Positions 44,707-53,543 of a stretch of 64,000 bases of DNA are shown here, piece after piece. The DNA comes from Paraphoma chrysanthemicola (taxonomy: Eukaryota; Ascomycota; Dothideomycetes; Pleosporales; Phaeosphaeriaceae), in assembly GCA_020744225.1 (NCBI GenBank), contig JAGMWG010000001.1, positions 3,286,001 through 3,350,000 on the forward strand, written 5' to 3'. Numbering within the stretch: the stretch's first letter is position 1; each line of letters starts with the position of its first letter. The translations under genes were made by a program, and so were the position numbers. The notes beneath the pieces are model-generated. The model was given only the letters and a program-made list of their open reading frames with translations. It had not been told where the DNA came from and ran no database searches.

Positions 44707-45816
44707 ATGTGTGGAACGATCCTTGCAGTTGCACTGCTTCTCGCCAAAGTCGCCGCAGCACAGTCAGGCTCATCCATCAATCAGATCTACCGGCCATTAA
44801 ATGAAGCTGTCCCTGCCTGCAAGCCTTTCAGCATATCCTGGCAACCCACCACCAACAGCACAGTATCGCTCACTCTTCTTCGTGGCGCACTCGGCAACTC
44901 TGTCATTGTAGCCACTCTTGCGGGTCGCATTCCGAACAGTGGGGTCTACATCTGGACGCCCGAGAGCAACCTCGAAGCCGATGCATCTCTCTATCTGATC
45001 CAACTCACGGATGACGCCACTGGCGAATATCAGATCTCATCCCAATTTGGGATATCAAAAGGTCCTGAATGCGCATCAATGTCGGACCCAATCCCGCCGG
45101 CGTCGCCAACTCCGTCTCCAACAAGCTTCTTGACCTCTGTCTCTGCTGTTCCTTCCACATCCACTCCGGTCCCCCAGCCTAGTTTCTTGCCAGCAAGTGA
45201 GGCTGCTGCTGGAACTGGGCCGAAGAAAGCACTATCGGCCGGTACAAAAATTGGCATCGGGTCCGCTGTGTCGGCGTTTGTACTCTTGCTCTTTGCCACT
45301 GGCTTTTGGCTGCGGCGGAGGCGACGCACAAGACATGCTGCTCCTACTGATACGTCCCGAGCTGTTCCAGGTAGCGATGCATCCTCACCAACTTTCTACG
45401 GTTTCATGTCCAAGTCTGAACTAGACAGCACGAAGTTGACAGAGCTGTCCGCAGAGGAGCCAGAAGCGCCTCTACTCGACAGTACGACTATTGTCGAGCT
45501 ACCCCCACATGGTCTGGAAACTTCTCCGCTGGATAGCAGAACATCAATCGGACGATCTTCGCATGACTCCGAGAAGTGTGGGTTGGAAAGTGTGACTGTG
45601 ATCGATCTGCCTTCTTGCGATGTCGAGATTGCCGAACTGGACAGCCCAATATCCCCCTTATTGTCTCCACATGAATCTGTCATGGCGGAATTAGACAGCA
45701 CAGCTGTGTTCGAGCTACCTTCACATCACATTTTGAGATCCGAGCTTGATGGCACCGACCCAGGCGAGTCATCGGCGACTCGCGACCGGGAGTCCACGAC
45801 TGAAACAAGATTGTGA
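44707..45816 (+). CDS. KNH-like single-pass membrane protein with 18-residue tail repeats (369 aa)
   Basis: ATG at 44707; signal peptide CGTILAVALLLAKVAAAQ. Ectodomain residues ~22-120 (IYRPLNEAVPACKPFSISWQ, LLRGALGNSVIVATLAGRIP, GVYIWTPESNLEADASLYLI, EYQISSQFGISKG) resembles the Kre9/KNH-type Ig-like domain of fungal surface proteins. A Ser/Thr/Pro stalk (~125-175) is followed by ALSAGTKIGIGSA, a membrane helix (VSAFVLLLFATGFWL) and the stop-transfer RRRRRTRH. The cytoplasmic tail, from 45421, consists of seven units of exactly 18 residues each beginning L-D/E-S/G, consensus LDSTxxxELPxHxxExxE. Likely a plasma-membrane surface sensor or wall-linked protein; ligand and partner unknown. It is followed by a gene of matching design at 46220. 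Confidence 0.85.
   Translation: MCGTILAVALLLAKVAAAQSGSSINQIYRPLNEAVPACKPFSISWQPTTNSTVSLTLLRGALGNSVIVATLAGRIPNSGVYIWTPESNLEADASLYLIQLTDDATGEYQISSQFGISKGPECASMSDPIPPASPTPSPTSFLTSVSAVPSTSTPVPQPSFLPASEAAAGTGPKKALSAGTKIGIGSAVSAFVLLLFATGFWLRRRRRTRHAAPTDTSRAVPGSDASSPTFYGFMSKSELDSTKLTELSAEEPEAPLLDSTTIVELPPHGLETSPLDSRTSIGRSSHDSEKCGLESVTVIDLPSCDVEIAELDSPISPLLSPHESVMAELDSTAVFELPSHHILRSELDGTDPGESSATRDRESTTETRL
45421..45798 (+). repeat. Seven in-frame 54-bp units (18-residue protein repeat)
   Basis: Units start at 45421, 45475, 45529, 45583, 45637, 45691 and 45745, spaced by exactly 54 bp. The protein units begin LDSTKLTEL, LDSTTIVELPPHG, LDSRTSIG, LESVTVIDLP, LDSPISPLLSPH, LDSTAVFELPSHH and LDGTDPGE. 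Identity between units is low at the DNA level but the spacing is perfect, so this is an old, length-constrained repeat rather than a recent minisatellite. Confidence 0.85.
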
Positions 45817-46219
45817 AAAGTCTCAACCATTGACCGGTTCGAATAAGTTGACAAAGAAAGTGGGGTCAATCCTCGGTCAAGGCGCCGAGGTGCGAAGAGG
45901 TATCAAAGAAGAGGCGTTGGCCGGTGAACGATCGTGTCTTTTTGGTTTCCTCTCGTTCTGAGACCAGCTCGGCCTACCAAGTTTTGATCGACCAATGTCG
46001 GCAGGCTTGGTGTTCTGCTCTCTAAGCGACTTTGTGTCCCCAATCCAGCGCACGTAAAGGGCATACTTAAACGTCAGGATGCACTGCTAAGATCTCGGTA
46101 ACAGCTCATTGGACCAGGATCTCAGCCTTACGATCCTTCCTTGGGGCCACCTCTTGATACAAATACAATACTCTCACTCTCAAGCTGCCCCTCGTCTCTG
46201 TCCCCAGCCTTGCGTCAAA
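45817..46219. other. Intergenic
   Basis: 403 bp between the two co-oriented membrane-protein genes. No feature is recognised besides the presumed promoter of the second. Confidence 0.5.
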
Positions 46220-47233
46220 ATGCACTTCTCATCCAAAGTCATCGTCTTCGTGCCCTTGTTCACGTCTGTAGGCGCCCAAATCGAGTCGCTTTCAAGTTCT
46301 GTGTCCAGCCTTGCGGTCTTCTTGACAGCACCGATACCTGATTCTCTCCTGTCCTCGATCGTTGCAGGACTTCCAGGTGCCTCATCGATACAACAGCCTC
46401 AAGTCTCCATCTCTTCGGTTGCGAGTCAAACGCTATCTTCTCTCAGACCTCCTCCTATAACGTCGGGGGTTCCGCCACCGAGTTTCATCACCTCAGCGTC
46501 ACGAAGGCAAACCCCATCCAGCACAGCTTCTATGCCAGGTGACTCATCACCTGCCGCCACGGTCGATACCACGCAACCGAGGGGTGGTCTATCGGCAGGA
46601 GCAAAGACCGGCATTGGAGTCGCTATTCCATCCGCTCTATTTCTGCTCGCTGGGCTGTGCTTGCTGCTCTGGCGTAGGAGACGCAAGGCAGGCTCAACTA
46701 TCAAGACCGAGACACCGTCTGCGAAGGCAGACGATCTTCAGACTGCACACTCGGGGCTCATGGTAGCAGGCTACGAAGACACGCACGATCCCAGGAAGTC
46801 GGAGCTCGACAGCATACTAGCCGCGTTTTCATCTCTGCTACCCATGTATACCCACCCCCAGCCCTCCAGTAAACATGCACCCAGCATTGTGTCCCACGAA
46901 CTCGATGCACCTGCTTCGAACATACCTCTTAGAGATACACCTGAGCAGACATCACACGAACTTCCAAGCTCCACTCACGTAAACGCCTACCAACCGCCAC
47001 CACCAGCCGCCACACAGACCCTGCAGACCCATTTTCCGGCAGACGTCGGACTCGCCATTGTAATCCCTGCACCGTATATTGACGAGAATGCAGAACTAGA
47101 GCGCCTGAAGGCACAGAGGGCTGCGCTTGCACGGGAACGGGAGCGGAAAGAGGAGATTGAGCGCATGAGGCGAGAAGAAGAGAGATTGGATTGGGCGATT
47201 AGAGACTTGGAGGTGAGACGAAGGGGTACGTGA
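46220..47233 (+). CDS. Single-pass membrane protein with coiled-coil tail (337 aa)
   Basis: ATG at 46220 (MHFSSKVIVFVPLFTSVGAQ, a signal peptide); the frame opens upstream only through an alternative start. The ectodomain (to about residue 150) is a Ser/Pro/Thr-rich mucin-like stalk with no folded domain. GGLSAGAKTGIGVAIPSA leads into the membrane helix ALFLLAGLCLLLW and the RRRRK stop-transfer. The tail contains KSELDSILAAF and SHELDAP, SHELPSS, related to the LDS units of the upstream neighbour, then a charged coiled coil at the C-terminus (ELERLKAQRAALARERERKE onward, about 50 residues). The shared LSAG(T/A)K(I/T)GIG juxtamembrane motif, arginine stop-transfer and KSELDS entry suggest that the two genes are diverged tandem duplicates. 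Function unknown; signalling or wall sensing is inferred. Confidence 0.78.
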   Translation: MHFSSKVIVFVPLFTSVGAQIESLSSSVSSLAVFLTAPIPDSLLSSIVAGLPGASSIQQPQVSISSVASQTLSSLRPPPITSGVPPPSFITSASRRQTPSSTASMPGDSSPAATVDTTQPRGGLSAGAKTGIGVAIPSALFLLAGLCLLLWRRRRKAGSTIKTETPSAKADDLQTAHSGLMVAGYEDTHDPRKSELDSILAAFSSLLPMYTHPQPSSKHAPSIVSHELDAPASNIPLRDTPEQTSHELPSSTHVNAYQPPPPAATQTLQTHFPADVGLAIVIPAPYIDENAELERLKAQRAALARERERKEEIERMRREEERLDWAIRDLEVRRRGT

Positions 47234-47456
47234 AGGTGGATAAGGAATGGCGTCGACTAGCAGACCATGACATATGAGATAAACTACGAGTACTAGATTA
47301 TGATTCCCAACATCCACCGATGCTTGCGATGTCCTGACAAGTCACCAAATTAGAATCAAAGAGTGCAACGCGTAGGCACGTGCCGTGTGAATCGCGCTAT
47401 CTGTATCCGGCTAGCTTGGCTTGGCTCCACCGTCATGACGAACACTTTGAGCATCG
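47234..47456. other. Intergenic
   Basis: Short spacer before the mitochondrial transcription factor gene; nothing recognised. Confidence 0.4.
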
Positions 47457-49434
47457 ATGGTCCCTATGAAATGCAACTCAATGTTCCAGCTCCGCCATTT
47501 GATACGACACCAGGTGCCTCGTTCCTACATTTTGACGCAACCATGGGGTCAAGTTCGATACGCCCGGGCGAAAGGCTGGAAACCTCACTGGTCGCCTGAG
47601 AAGGTTGCAACGAGCGATGAATACCCATTGAGCGTTGCGCTGTGGAACAAGGTTCGTCCCATACTTTCCGAGGCTCCACGCAGCAAGAAATTGTCTGGCA
47701 CACACGTACGCCCACAGATTGTAAGTCCCGGCCTATGCGGTACGTTGATCTGGGGAGCGGCGGCTTCGGCGCAACAGTAACTTACCATCTCGGCCAGATG
47801 ATGTGCTGCAATACATTGCCCCATCTTTGGAGAAGTACAAGGGCTGTACCATCCTTGACATAAACCCAGGCGTAGGTCTGTGGTCGCAGAAGTTACACCA
47901 ATTCCTCCAGCCCCGCAACCACGTCCTTCTCGAGCCGGACCTCGATCTCTACAAGGACTTCCTTGATCCGCTGCTTGAGGCACCAGGCAGCACATACAAG
48001 CTCGTATCGAAAGATACTATGAAGTTAGAGTCATACAACGAAATTATCGACGAGGGAGTCTGCGCTGGCCGTGAGCGCTTTGATCCAGCAGACCCCAAAG
48101 CTCAAGAGCTCAATCCAGAGCTGCTTGTTACCGGTTCTCTCGCGTGGGATCCTCGACTGCCTGGACATGGCTTCGATTCCATGGCCAAGCAGTTATATTT
48201 CCATTTCGCGTCTGCTGCGTGGTCCAACGATCTGTTCCACGCCATGGGTCCGGTGCGCACCCTGTTTTGGGTCGAAAGCGAGGACTTCAGTCACATGATT
48301 TCACAAGCCAGTACCGGCATGAAAAAGGGCAATCGTCTGCTAGAGATGATGCAACAGCTAGAGTGGGTAGCAATTGCTGAGCGCCGACATCGTCAGGTTG
48401 GCAGAGGATCTCTAGGCCGGGAGCCACAGTACGAGATGGAAAGCCTCGTACGCGCTCTGCGCAATGGTCACAAAAATAGCATGAAGGTGCCTCCTCACCG
48501 CCAAGACTACTCCCATAGCTTCGCTGCGCAGATCGAAAAGGCTTCCGGGGGGACTGGCATCAGCCGAGTGGACTACATGCAGGGCTTGCTGTATGATCGG
48601 CAACTCCAAGGCACTACACCCATCGGTTTAGCCACGCAAGGTAATATTGAGGCCGTTGAAACCGAATGTCAGCTTAGGAAGGACTCTCCCGATATTGTTC
48701 TCTCGCCGCTTTTACCTATGAAACAAGAGCGCCGTAAAGACGTACCTACCTCTTTTGCCAGAAAGCGCAATTTACTCCAGCATAGCATTAGGTCCAAGCT
48801 TGCAATCGAGGCAATCGTCGACATCGGCGAGGAGCTGTACAATCTCGAACGCAAGGTTTTGAAGACGGGAGTTGGCCCCGAGCGAGACGCACTGATCAAA
48901 CAAGTCGAACAGCTCGACCAGGCTTGGGATCAGGCCGTGGGCAACATCGACGATAACGCTCAGAGCCTGCCCCCAGCCGAATTGGATGACCGCATCAGTC
49001 TACGATACCCGCCACATCCTCGGAATCAGTGGGATGGTCGCGCCTTCGAACCGCTCATCTCGTATCAAGACGAAGCATGGCCGCACAATCGCATGTCTCT
49101 CATTTCTGCAATCCCGATCCCCAAACCAGTTGATGATACTTCCGACCTGCACGAATGGATGCAAGATTTTGTATCGGCACTTTACGTCGAGCCAGCGAAA
49201 CCAGTGCCGTCAGCCCTGGATACGATGCAGCATGGTTTGTCAGATATCATCAGAGAGTGTCCGAGTCTGCATGACCCGGATAAAGGCGGGAGATTTCTGC
49301 TGAAGCATTTGAGGGTCAGGGTGTTGACGGTGGAAATGATTGTGGAGCTGGTGAAGGCATATAGGGATTGGCCGTTCAAGGGGCCTGGGACTGATCACAA
49401 CAGGTACTTTAGGAATAGAAACTCTAAAAGGTAG
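47457..49434 (+). CDS. Mitochondrial transcription factor 1-type protein (up to 639 aa)
   Basis: Two exons: 47457-47739 and 47798-49434; intron 47740-47797 (GTACGT..GGCCAG) joins VSPGLC to DDVLQYIAPSLEKYKG. The second in-frame ATG at 47481 (MFQLRHLIRHQVPRSYIL) is an equally good start and exposes an Arg-rich, acid-free leader suited to mitochondrial import. SAM-binding-like motif TILDINPGVGLWSQKLHQFL at residues ~112-131 and HVLLEPDLDLY match the rRNA adenine dimethyltransferase fold used by the fungal mitochondrial RNA polymerase specificity factor (sc-mtTFB/MTF1). The basic C-terminus (DHNRYFRNRNSKR) fits nucleic-acid binding. Filamentous-fungal members are much longer than the yeast protein, as here. 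A plain rRNA dimethylase is less likely because the catalytic NxPY motif is not seen. Confidence 0.78.
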
Positions 49435-49927
49435 CGGTTGTGGATGACGAGATGCGGGTTTAATAACAATCCCAATCAACCTATGAAGAAGAATGCATCC
49501 AGGACCCCGATCACGCACTTGATATTATGAATTACATACACTCCTCGCCGAGATCAAGCAATAAAGACTCGAGGTTATTCATAGCTCAAGCCACCACCGA
49601 GCACATCCTTTAAACATAATAGTGTACGGGCCTGCAAGATCGTGGCGTGGAACAGCGGTCTTCCCGAGAGTGCGTTTCTGACAGCAACAGTGGCGTGATG
49701 TTGATTTCTTCTTTTTGAGTGGAGGCTTGAACTGAGATCAAGATTGTTCCGATATTGTGGCTGCAGAATCGTGGATTGGGGGAGGGTCGCACAGCAGAAT
49801 GTCTGCGATGGAGCCAGTGTGCCGCGCTAGTGGCCCAAAATAGCATAGTGCAGACCAAACTGCAGCATCGATTCGCACTTTCCAGACTTTCCGTGACCAC
49901 AACATTCACAATCAACACTAGGTCGCG
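49435..49927. other. Intergenic
   Basis: 493 bp between MTF1-type and TAN1 genes. Contains the TAN1 promoter; no coding feature is supported on either strand. Confidence 0.5.
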
Positions 49928-51229
49928 ATGGACGCGCCCACGAATAATGGTTCTGCTCCCAAGAAGCGAAAAGCTGGGCCGGACGACCGGGACCGAAATG
50001 GCGGAAACAAGAAGGTTAAGGTGCGTTTGTTCTTTCTGTGCAACGACGAAGAATCTCGGGGTGACGACGGCTTGGCCTCGCAAACCCATTCTCGTCGTGC
50101 AGCCACAAGAGCCCCGATGATACTGATCCATGTTCAAGGGCAAAAACAAATGGGACATGCCCCGCCGCGGCGGACAGGACTCTCGGGTGATTCAGCCTGG
50201 CGACACCGGCATATGGGCAACATGTGCCATGAAGAAGGAAGCAAAGTCCGTTTCTGATCTGCGTGATCTCTTCCAGCAGGTTGGTAATTACGCCCCGTCA
50301 CTGGAACGTGACGCAGATGATGCAGGGCTTACAGTAGTCTATCCTAGTATGCAACAAAACTGTACGAACCCGAGCAAGTGGACGGCGAGGCTGCGGACGA
50401 GGGCTCGGATGCCGAAGGTGAGGATATCGAAGCCGAGATCAGGAAAGAGCTCGCCGATATACGCAAGCCGTCGGCGAAACCTCTCTTCACGTCACTCAAA
50501 CTGGATACCCAGTGTTGTAAGCAAGACGAGTCATCCTGGCCCATGGCTCACTAACCTGCTCTAGTGATATTCTTCAAAACACGCGCGCCGGTAGAGCCTG
50601 TTGCATTTGTAGAGAAGATTTGCCAAGATGCTGCAGCAGGTGTGCAGCAGCCCAATTGCCGCTTTGTAAAGCGTCTGACTCCAATCACCGCGTTTGACAA
50701 AGCCAATGTGAAGGGCCTTGAGGCTGTTGCGAAGCAAGTACTTGCTCCTCACTTTCATGGGCCAGACCAAGCTGGAAAAAAGGTGAGTACTTGCTATTCC
50801 TATGCACTGCCACACCCCTACTCCATATCTGAAGTGTAGAGACTGACATTGCACTATGGCAGTTTGCCATCCGGCCGTCTATTCGAAATAACACGGAATT
50901 GACCCGAGATGAAGTGATCAAAAAGGTTGCTGCTGCAGTGGGTCCCAACCACAAGGTTGACCTTCAGGGCTACGATTTGCTCATTCTCGTCGAAATCTAC
51001 AAGGTACCAATGACCAGGCTGAAAAGTCCTGTGCGACTTTACATTGTTTTTGTGGGTTGCTAATGGCCAGCAGAACGTCGTTGGCATGAGTGTTGTTGGC
51101 CCGGACTTCGAGAAGCTCAAGCGTTTCAATCTCGAGGAGCTGCACCAGGCATCGCAACCCAAAGTGGAAGCACCACAAGTCAAGGATTCGGCCACGTCAG
51201 CTCCGATCAAGATCACAGTGGATGCCTGA
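49928..51229 (+). CDS. TAN1: tRNA acetyltransferase adaptor TAN1 (305 aa, six exons)
   Basis: Six exons: 49928-50020, 50139-50279, 50348-50516, 50565-50782, 50863-51003, 51074-51229; all introns GT..AG, sum 306 codons. Start MDAPTNNGSAPKKRKAGPDD, a lysine-rich nuclear-type leader. GDTGIWATCAMKKEAKSVSD and LRDLFQQYATKLYEPEQ are the conserved N-terminal block of the THUMPD1/Tan1 family; an acidic linker follows (ADEGSDAEGEDIEAEI). The THUMP domain lies at about residues 150-265: LIFFKTRAPVEPVAFVEKIC, CRFVKRLTPITAFDKANVKG, FAIRPSIRNNTELTRDEVIK, VDLQGYDLLILVEIYKNVVG, MSVVGPDFEKLKRFNLEEL. In yeast Tan1 binds tRNA-Ser and tRNA-Leu and brings them to Kre33 for N4-acetylcytidine at position 12. Intron density is the highest in the window. 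Confidence 0.93.
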
Positions 51230-52406
51230 TCCGATTATCTGTCTATTGGCTCTGTCGGAGTCGCGAAGGATGCGCATCCTGTGATCCTTGAAACTCGTGT
51301 GTAGCTTGTCATAAATTTGGGACTTTCGCCTACGCAGTCACGCGGCCTTTCAGTGGGATTTGTGGCAGATGGAGACATAAATGTGTCACAATTGGGGGGT
51401 CACAACAGCTGCCAAACCACCGACCTGGGCACTTTATAGCGTGCCGCCACGGGTCGTCTCGTCTCCAGATAGCCGGAATCTTATCGAGGCTGCAAGGCGT
51501 CTTGGGCGGCCCCACACTTCTCAAGGCCAGACGAGGGAGTGACGACAGGGCGTCGGTGGTGCAGGCCGACGGCAGGCTGGACCTGGAATAATGATGCGCG
51601 ATGAGTCGCGAAACGAACGAGGCACTCGCTTCGCTTAACCTGGCTACTTTCCCTGCGCTGATCATCTCCTTCACTGTCTACGATCGAACTAGGGTCATGC
51701 TCTCGCTCACCGTACCTAAGGTTTCATCGCCATGTGCCATCCGTCAGATGCGTCGTCGTGTTCCAGTTCCGACTTGTTGTTCTTCAGCTCATGCGCCCAA
51801 TAAGCAGTCTCCACAGCCGAAATTCTTCGGACGATCTAGCTGAATGCGGTACTCATTGACGAACGCTGAGGCGTCCGCTTATACACATTTAACGCCTCTC
51901 GCGTACCTCCCCGAAGGAATAACATGCCCTGATCTATCATTCGGTAATCAAAACGGCGCTTATCATAAGCCCCGTTGTTGCATATGCCTTGCTTTTCTGT
52001 AAGATGAACTGCTTAGGCGAGCATACCCTTTGCAGCTTTTTATACGCTCTATGGCGTTCATACAGGCGCCGATCTACTAGGCTTGTCTGGATGTAATCAA
52101 CTGGTCGCCAGCAATGCCCAGGAATGCGAGACAACCTCCATGATGAACAATTCACTCTCCACCACAAAGCATTCGGGCATGCTCGGTCAATGGAGAACTG
52201 CTTTTGACACTCACGATCCTTGTGAGACAGTCACGCAGTCGAACACTTCTGAGCTGCTTCATCTCGAAAAGAAATGCACGATGAAGGTGTTCTTAACAGG
52301 CGGGCCGGCCCTGACATGCAGCCAGCAAGCACCAAGCGCCCCCTCTGTCAGATCTCGCTAAATTTCCGCCCCGGTTTATAGTGCCTTTTATTCCGCGACC
52401 TTCATA
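51230..52406. other. Intergenic
   Basis: 1.18 kb with only short unconvincing frames on both strands. Nothing supported. Confidence 0.5.
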
Positions 52407-53543
52407 ATGCATCTTCCCCCACTCGAGGTTGCAGTCTATCCAGTTACCACCATGAGTCGCGGAGCCTACTACAGTCGCCCAGCTCGTCCTTCCTCAGTGT
52501 CTTCATCATCCTCAGCATCGTCAACATCGTCTCGAGCATGCACAGCTTCGCCGGACTTTCTTAGCATACAAAAGGTCATTCGCGCCGTTTTCCGATCTTC
52601 CAGCCTCACTGTACACCAAGTCGAACGATTACACGGCCGCTTACACCAAGTCTATCTCACGAAGTTTGCCGACGGCAGCTTGCTAGTATTGAAGTGCCCG
52701 CCAGCCCACAATGTTCGACTGCTCAGACACGAGAAGCACTTTCTGGAGACTGAGAGGACAACACTCGAGACATTACACGAGTACACTCAACTTCCGGTCC
52801 CACAACTGATGAAATATGACGGACTAGGAGGACCACTCGGCACGCCTTATCTAATGACAAGTTACATGCAGGGTCGCAAATTACACGACATGTCTGCCAG
52901 CTTAACGACCAGCGAGAGAAGACGAATCGATCAGGCACTCGGCGCCCATGTGAAGGCACTCACTGCACTGTCTGCCACTCAATTCGGCCAGACTCATCGC
53001 GTCTTCGCAAAGAAAGGATACAGCACATGGAGAGAAGCGTTCCTTGCGCTTTTGGAATCCATACTTCGCGATGGTGAAGACATGCTCGTCACCGTGCCTT
53101 ATGACAGTATCCGATACTACATCGGCAAGCACGACCACTACTTGGATGAAGTCACGCAACCACGGCTTGTGGCCATGCATGTTTGCGACCCGCACAACGT
53201 CCTCATCAACGAGCACACGAAGCAAGTTTCCGGTCTTGTCGGCTTCTCAAACGTCGTCTGGGGTGATCCACTCATGAGTGGTGGCATTGCAGATGGAAGT
53301 GAGGCATTCTTCGAGGGCCTGGGAGAATGCCCCATACGCGCCGGTGGCGTCAAGGCGCGATTATTAATGCAAGTCCTTCTCATCATCACCTGCATGACCA
53401 ATACTGACTGCAGAACCAGGTACGCGGCATACAGAGCAACCGTTCAAATCATCGCACACCATTACCGCCCGTACCAAGGTATCGACGAGCTCGCTGCTCG
53501 CAGGCAACTCTCTCTCGCACTCAACGATCTCGCGCAAATGTAA
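52407..53543 (+). CDS. APH-fold kinase-like protein lacking the metal-binding Asp (378 aa)
   Basis: Single-exon gene, ATG at 52407 (an internal ATG at 52452 is also possible, before a serine-rich leader). Aminoglycoside-phosphotransferase (PF01636) fold: VYLTKFADGSLLVLKCPP (Lys96 as the ATP-contacting lysine), HEKHFLETERTTLETLHEYT, VPQLMKYDG, GTPYLMTSYMQGRKL and the catalytic loop LVAMHVCDPHNVLINEHT, with His258, Asp261 and Asn264. The next motif, normally IDFE (Mg-binding Asp), reads GLVGFSNVVWGDPLM: residue 279 is Gly. Fungal genomes have large families of these proteins acting on small molecules; with the Asp gone this one may be a pseudokinase or use another residue. Flanked by long gene-poor stretches on both sides. 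Confidence 0.85.
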   Translation: MHLPPLEVAVYPVTTMSRGAYYSRPARPSSVSSSSSASSTSSRACTASPDFLSIQKVIRAVFRSSSLTVHQVERLHGRLHQVYLTKFADGSLLVLKCPPAHNVRLLRHEKHFLETERTTLETLHEYTQLPVPQLMKYDGLGGPLGTPYLMTSYMQGRKLHDMSASLTTSERRRIDQALGAHVKALTALSATQFGQTHRVFAKKGYSTWREAFLALLESILRDGEDMLVTVPYDSIRYYIGKHDHYLDEVTQPRLVAMHVCDPHNVLINEHTKQVSGLVGFSNVVWGDPLMSGGIADGSEAFFEGLGECPIRAGGVKARLLMQVLLIITCMTNTDCRTRYAAYRATVQIIAHHYRPYQGIDELAARRQLSLALNDLAQM

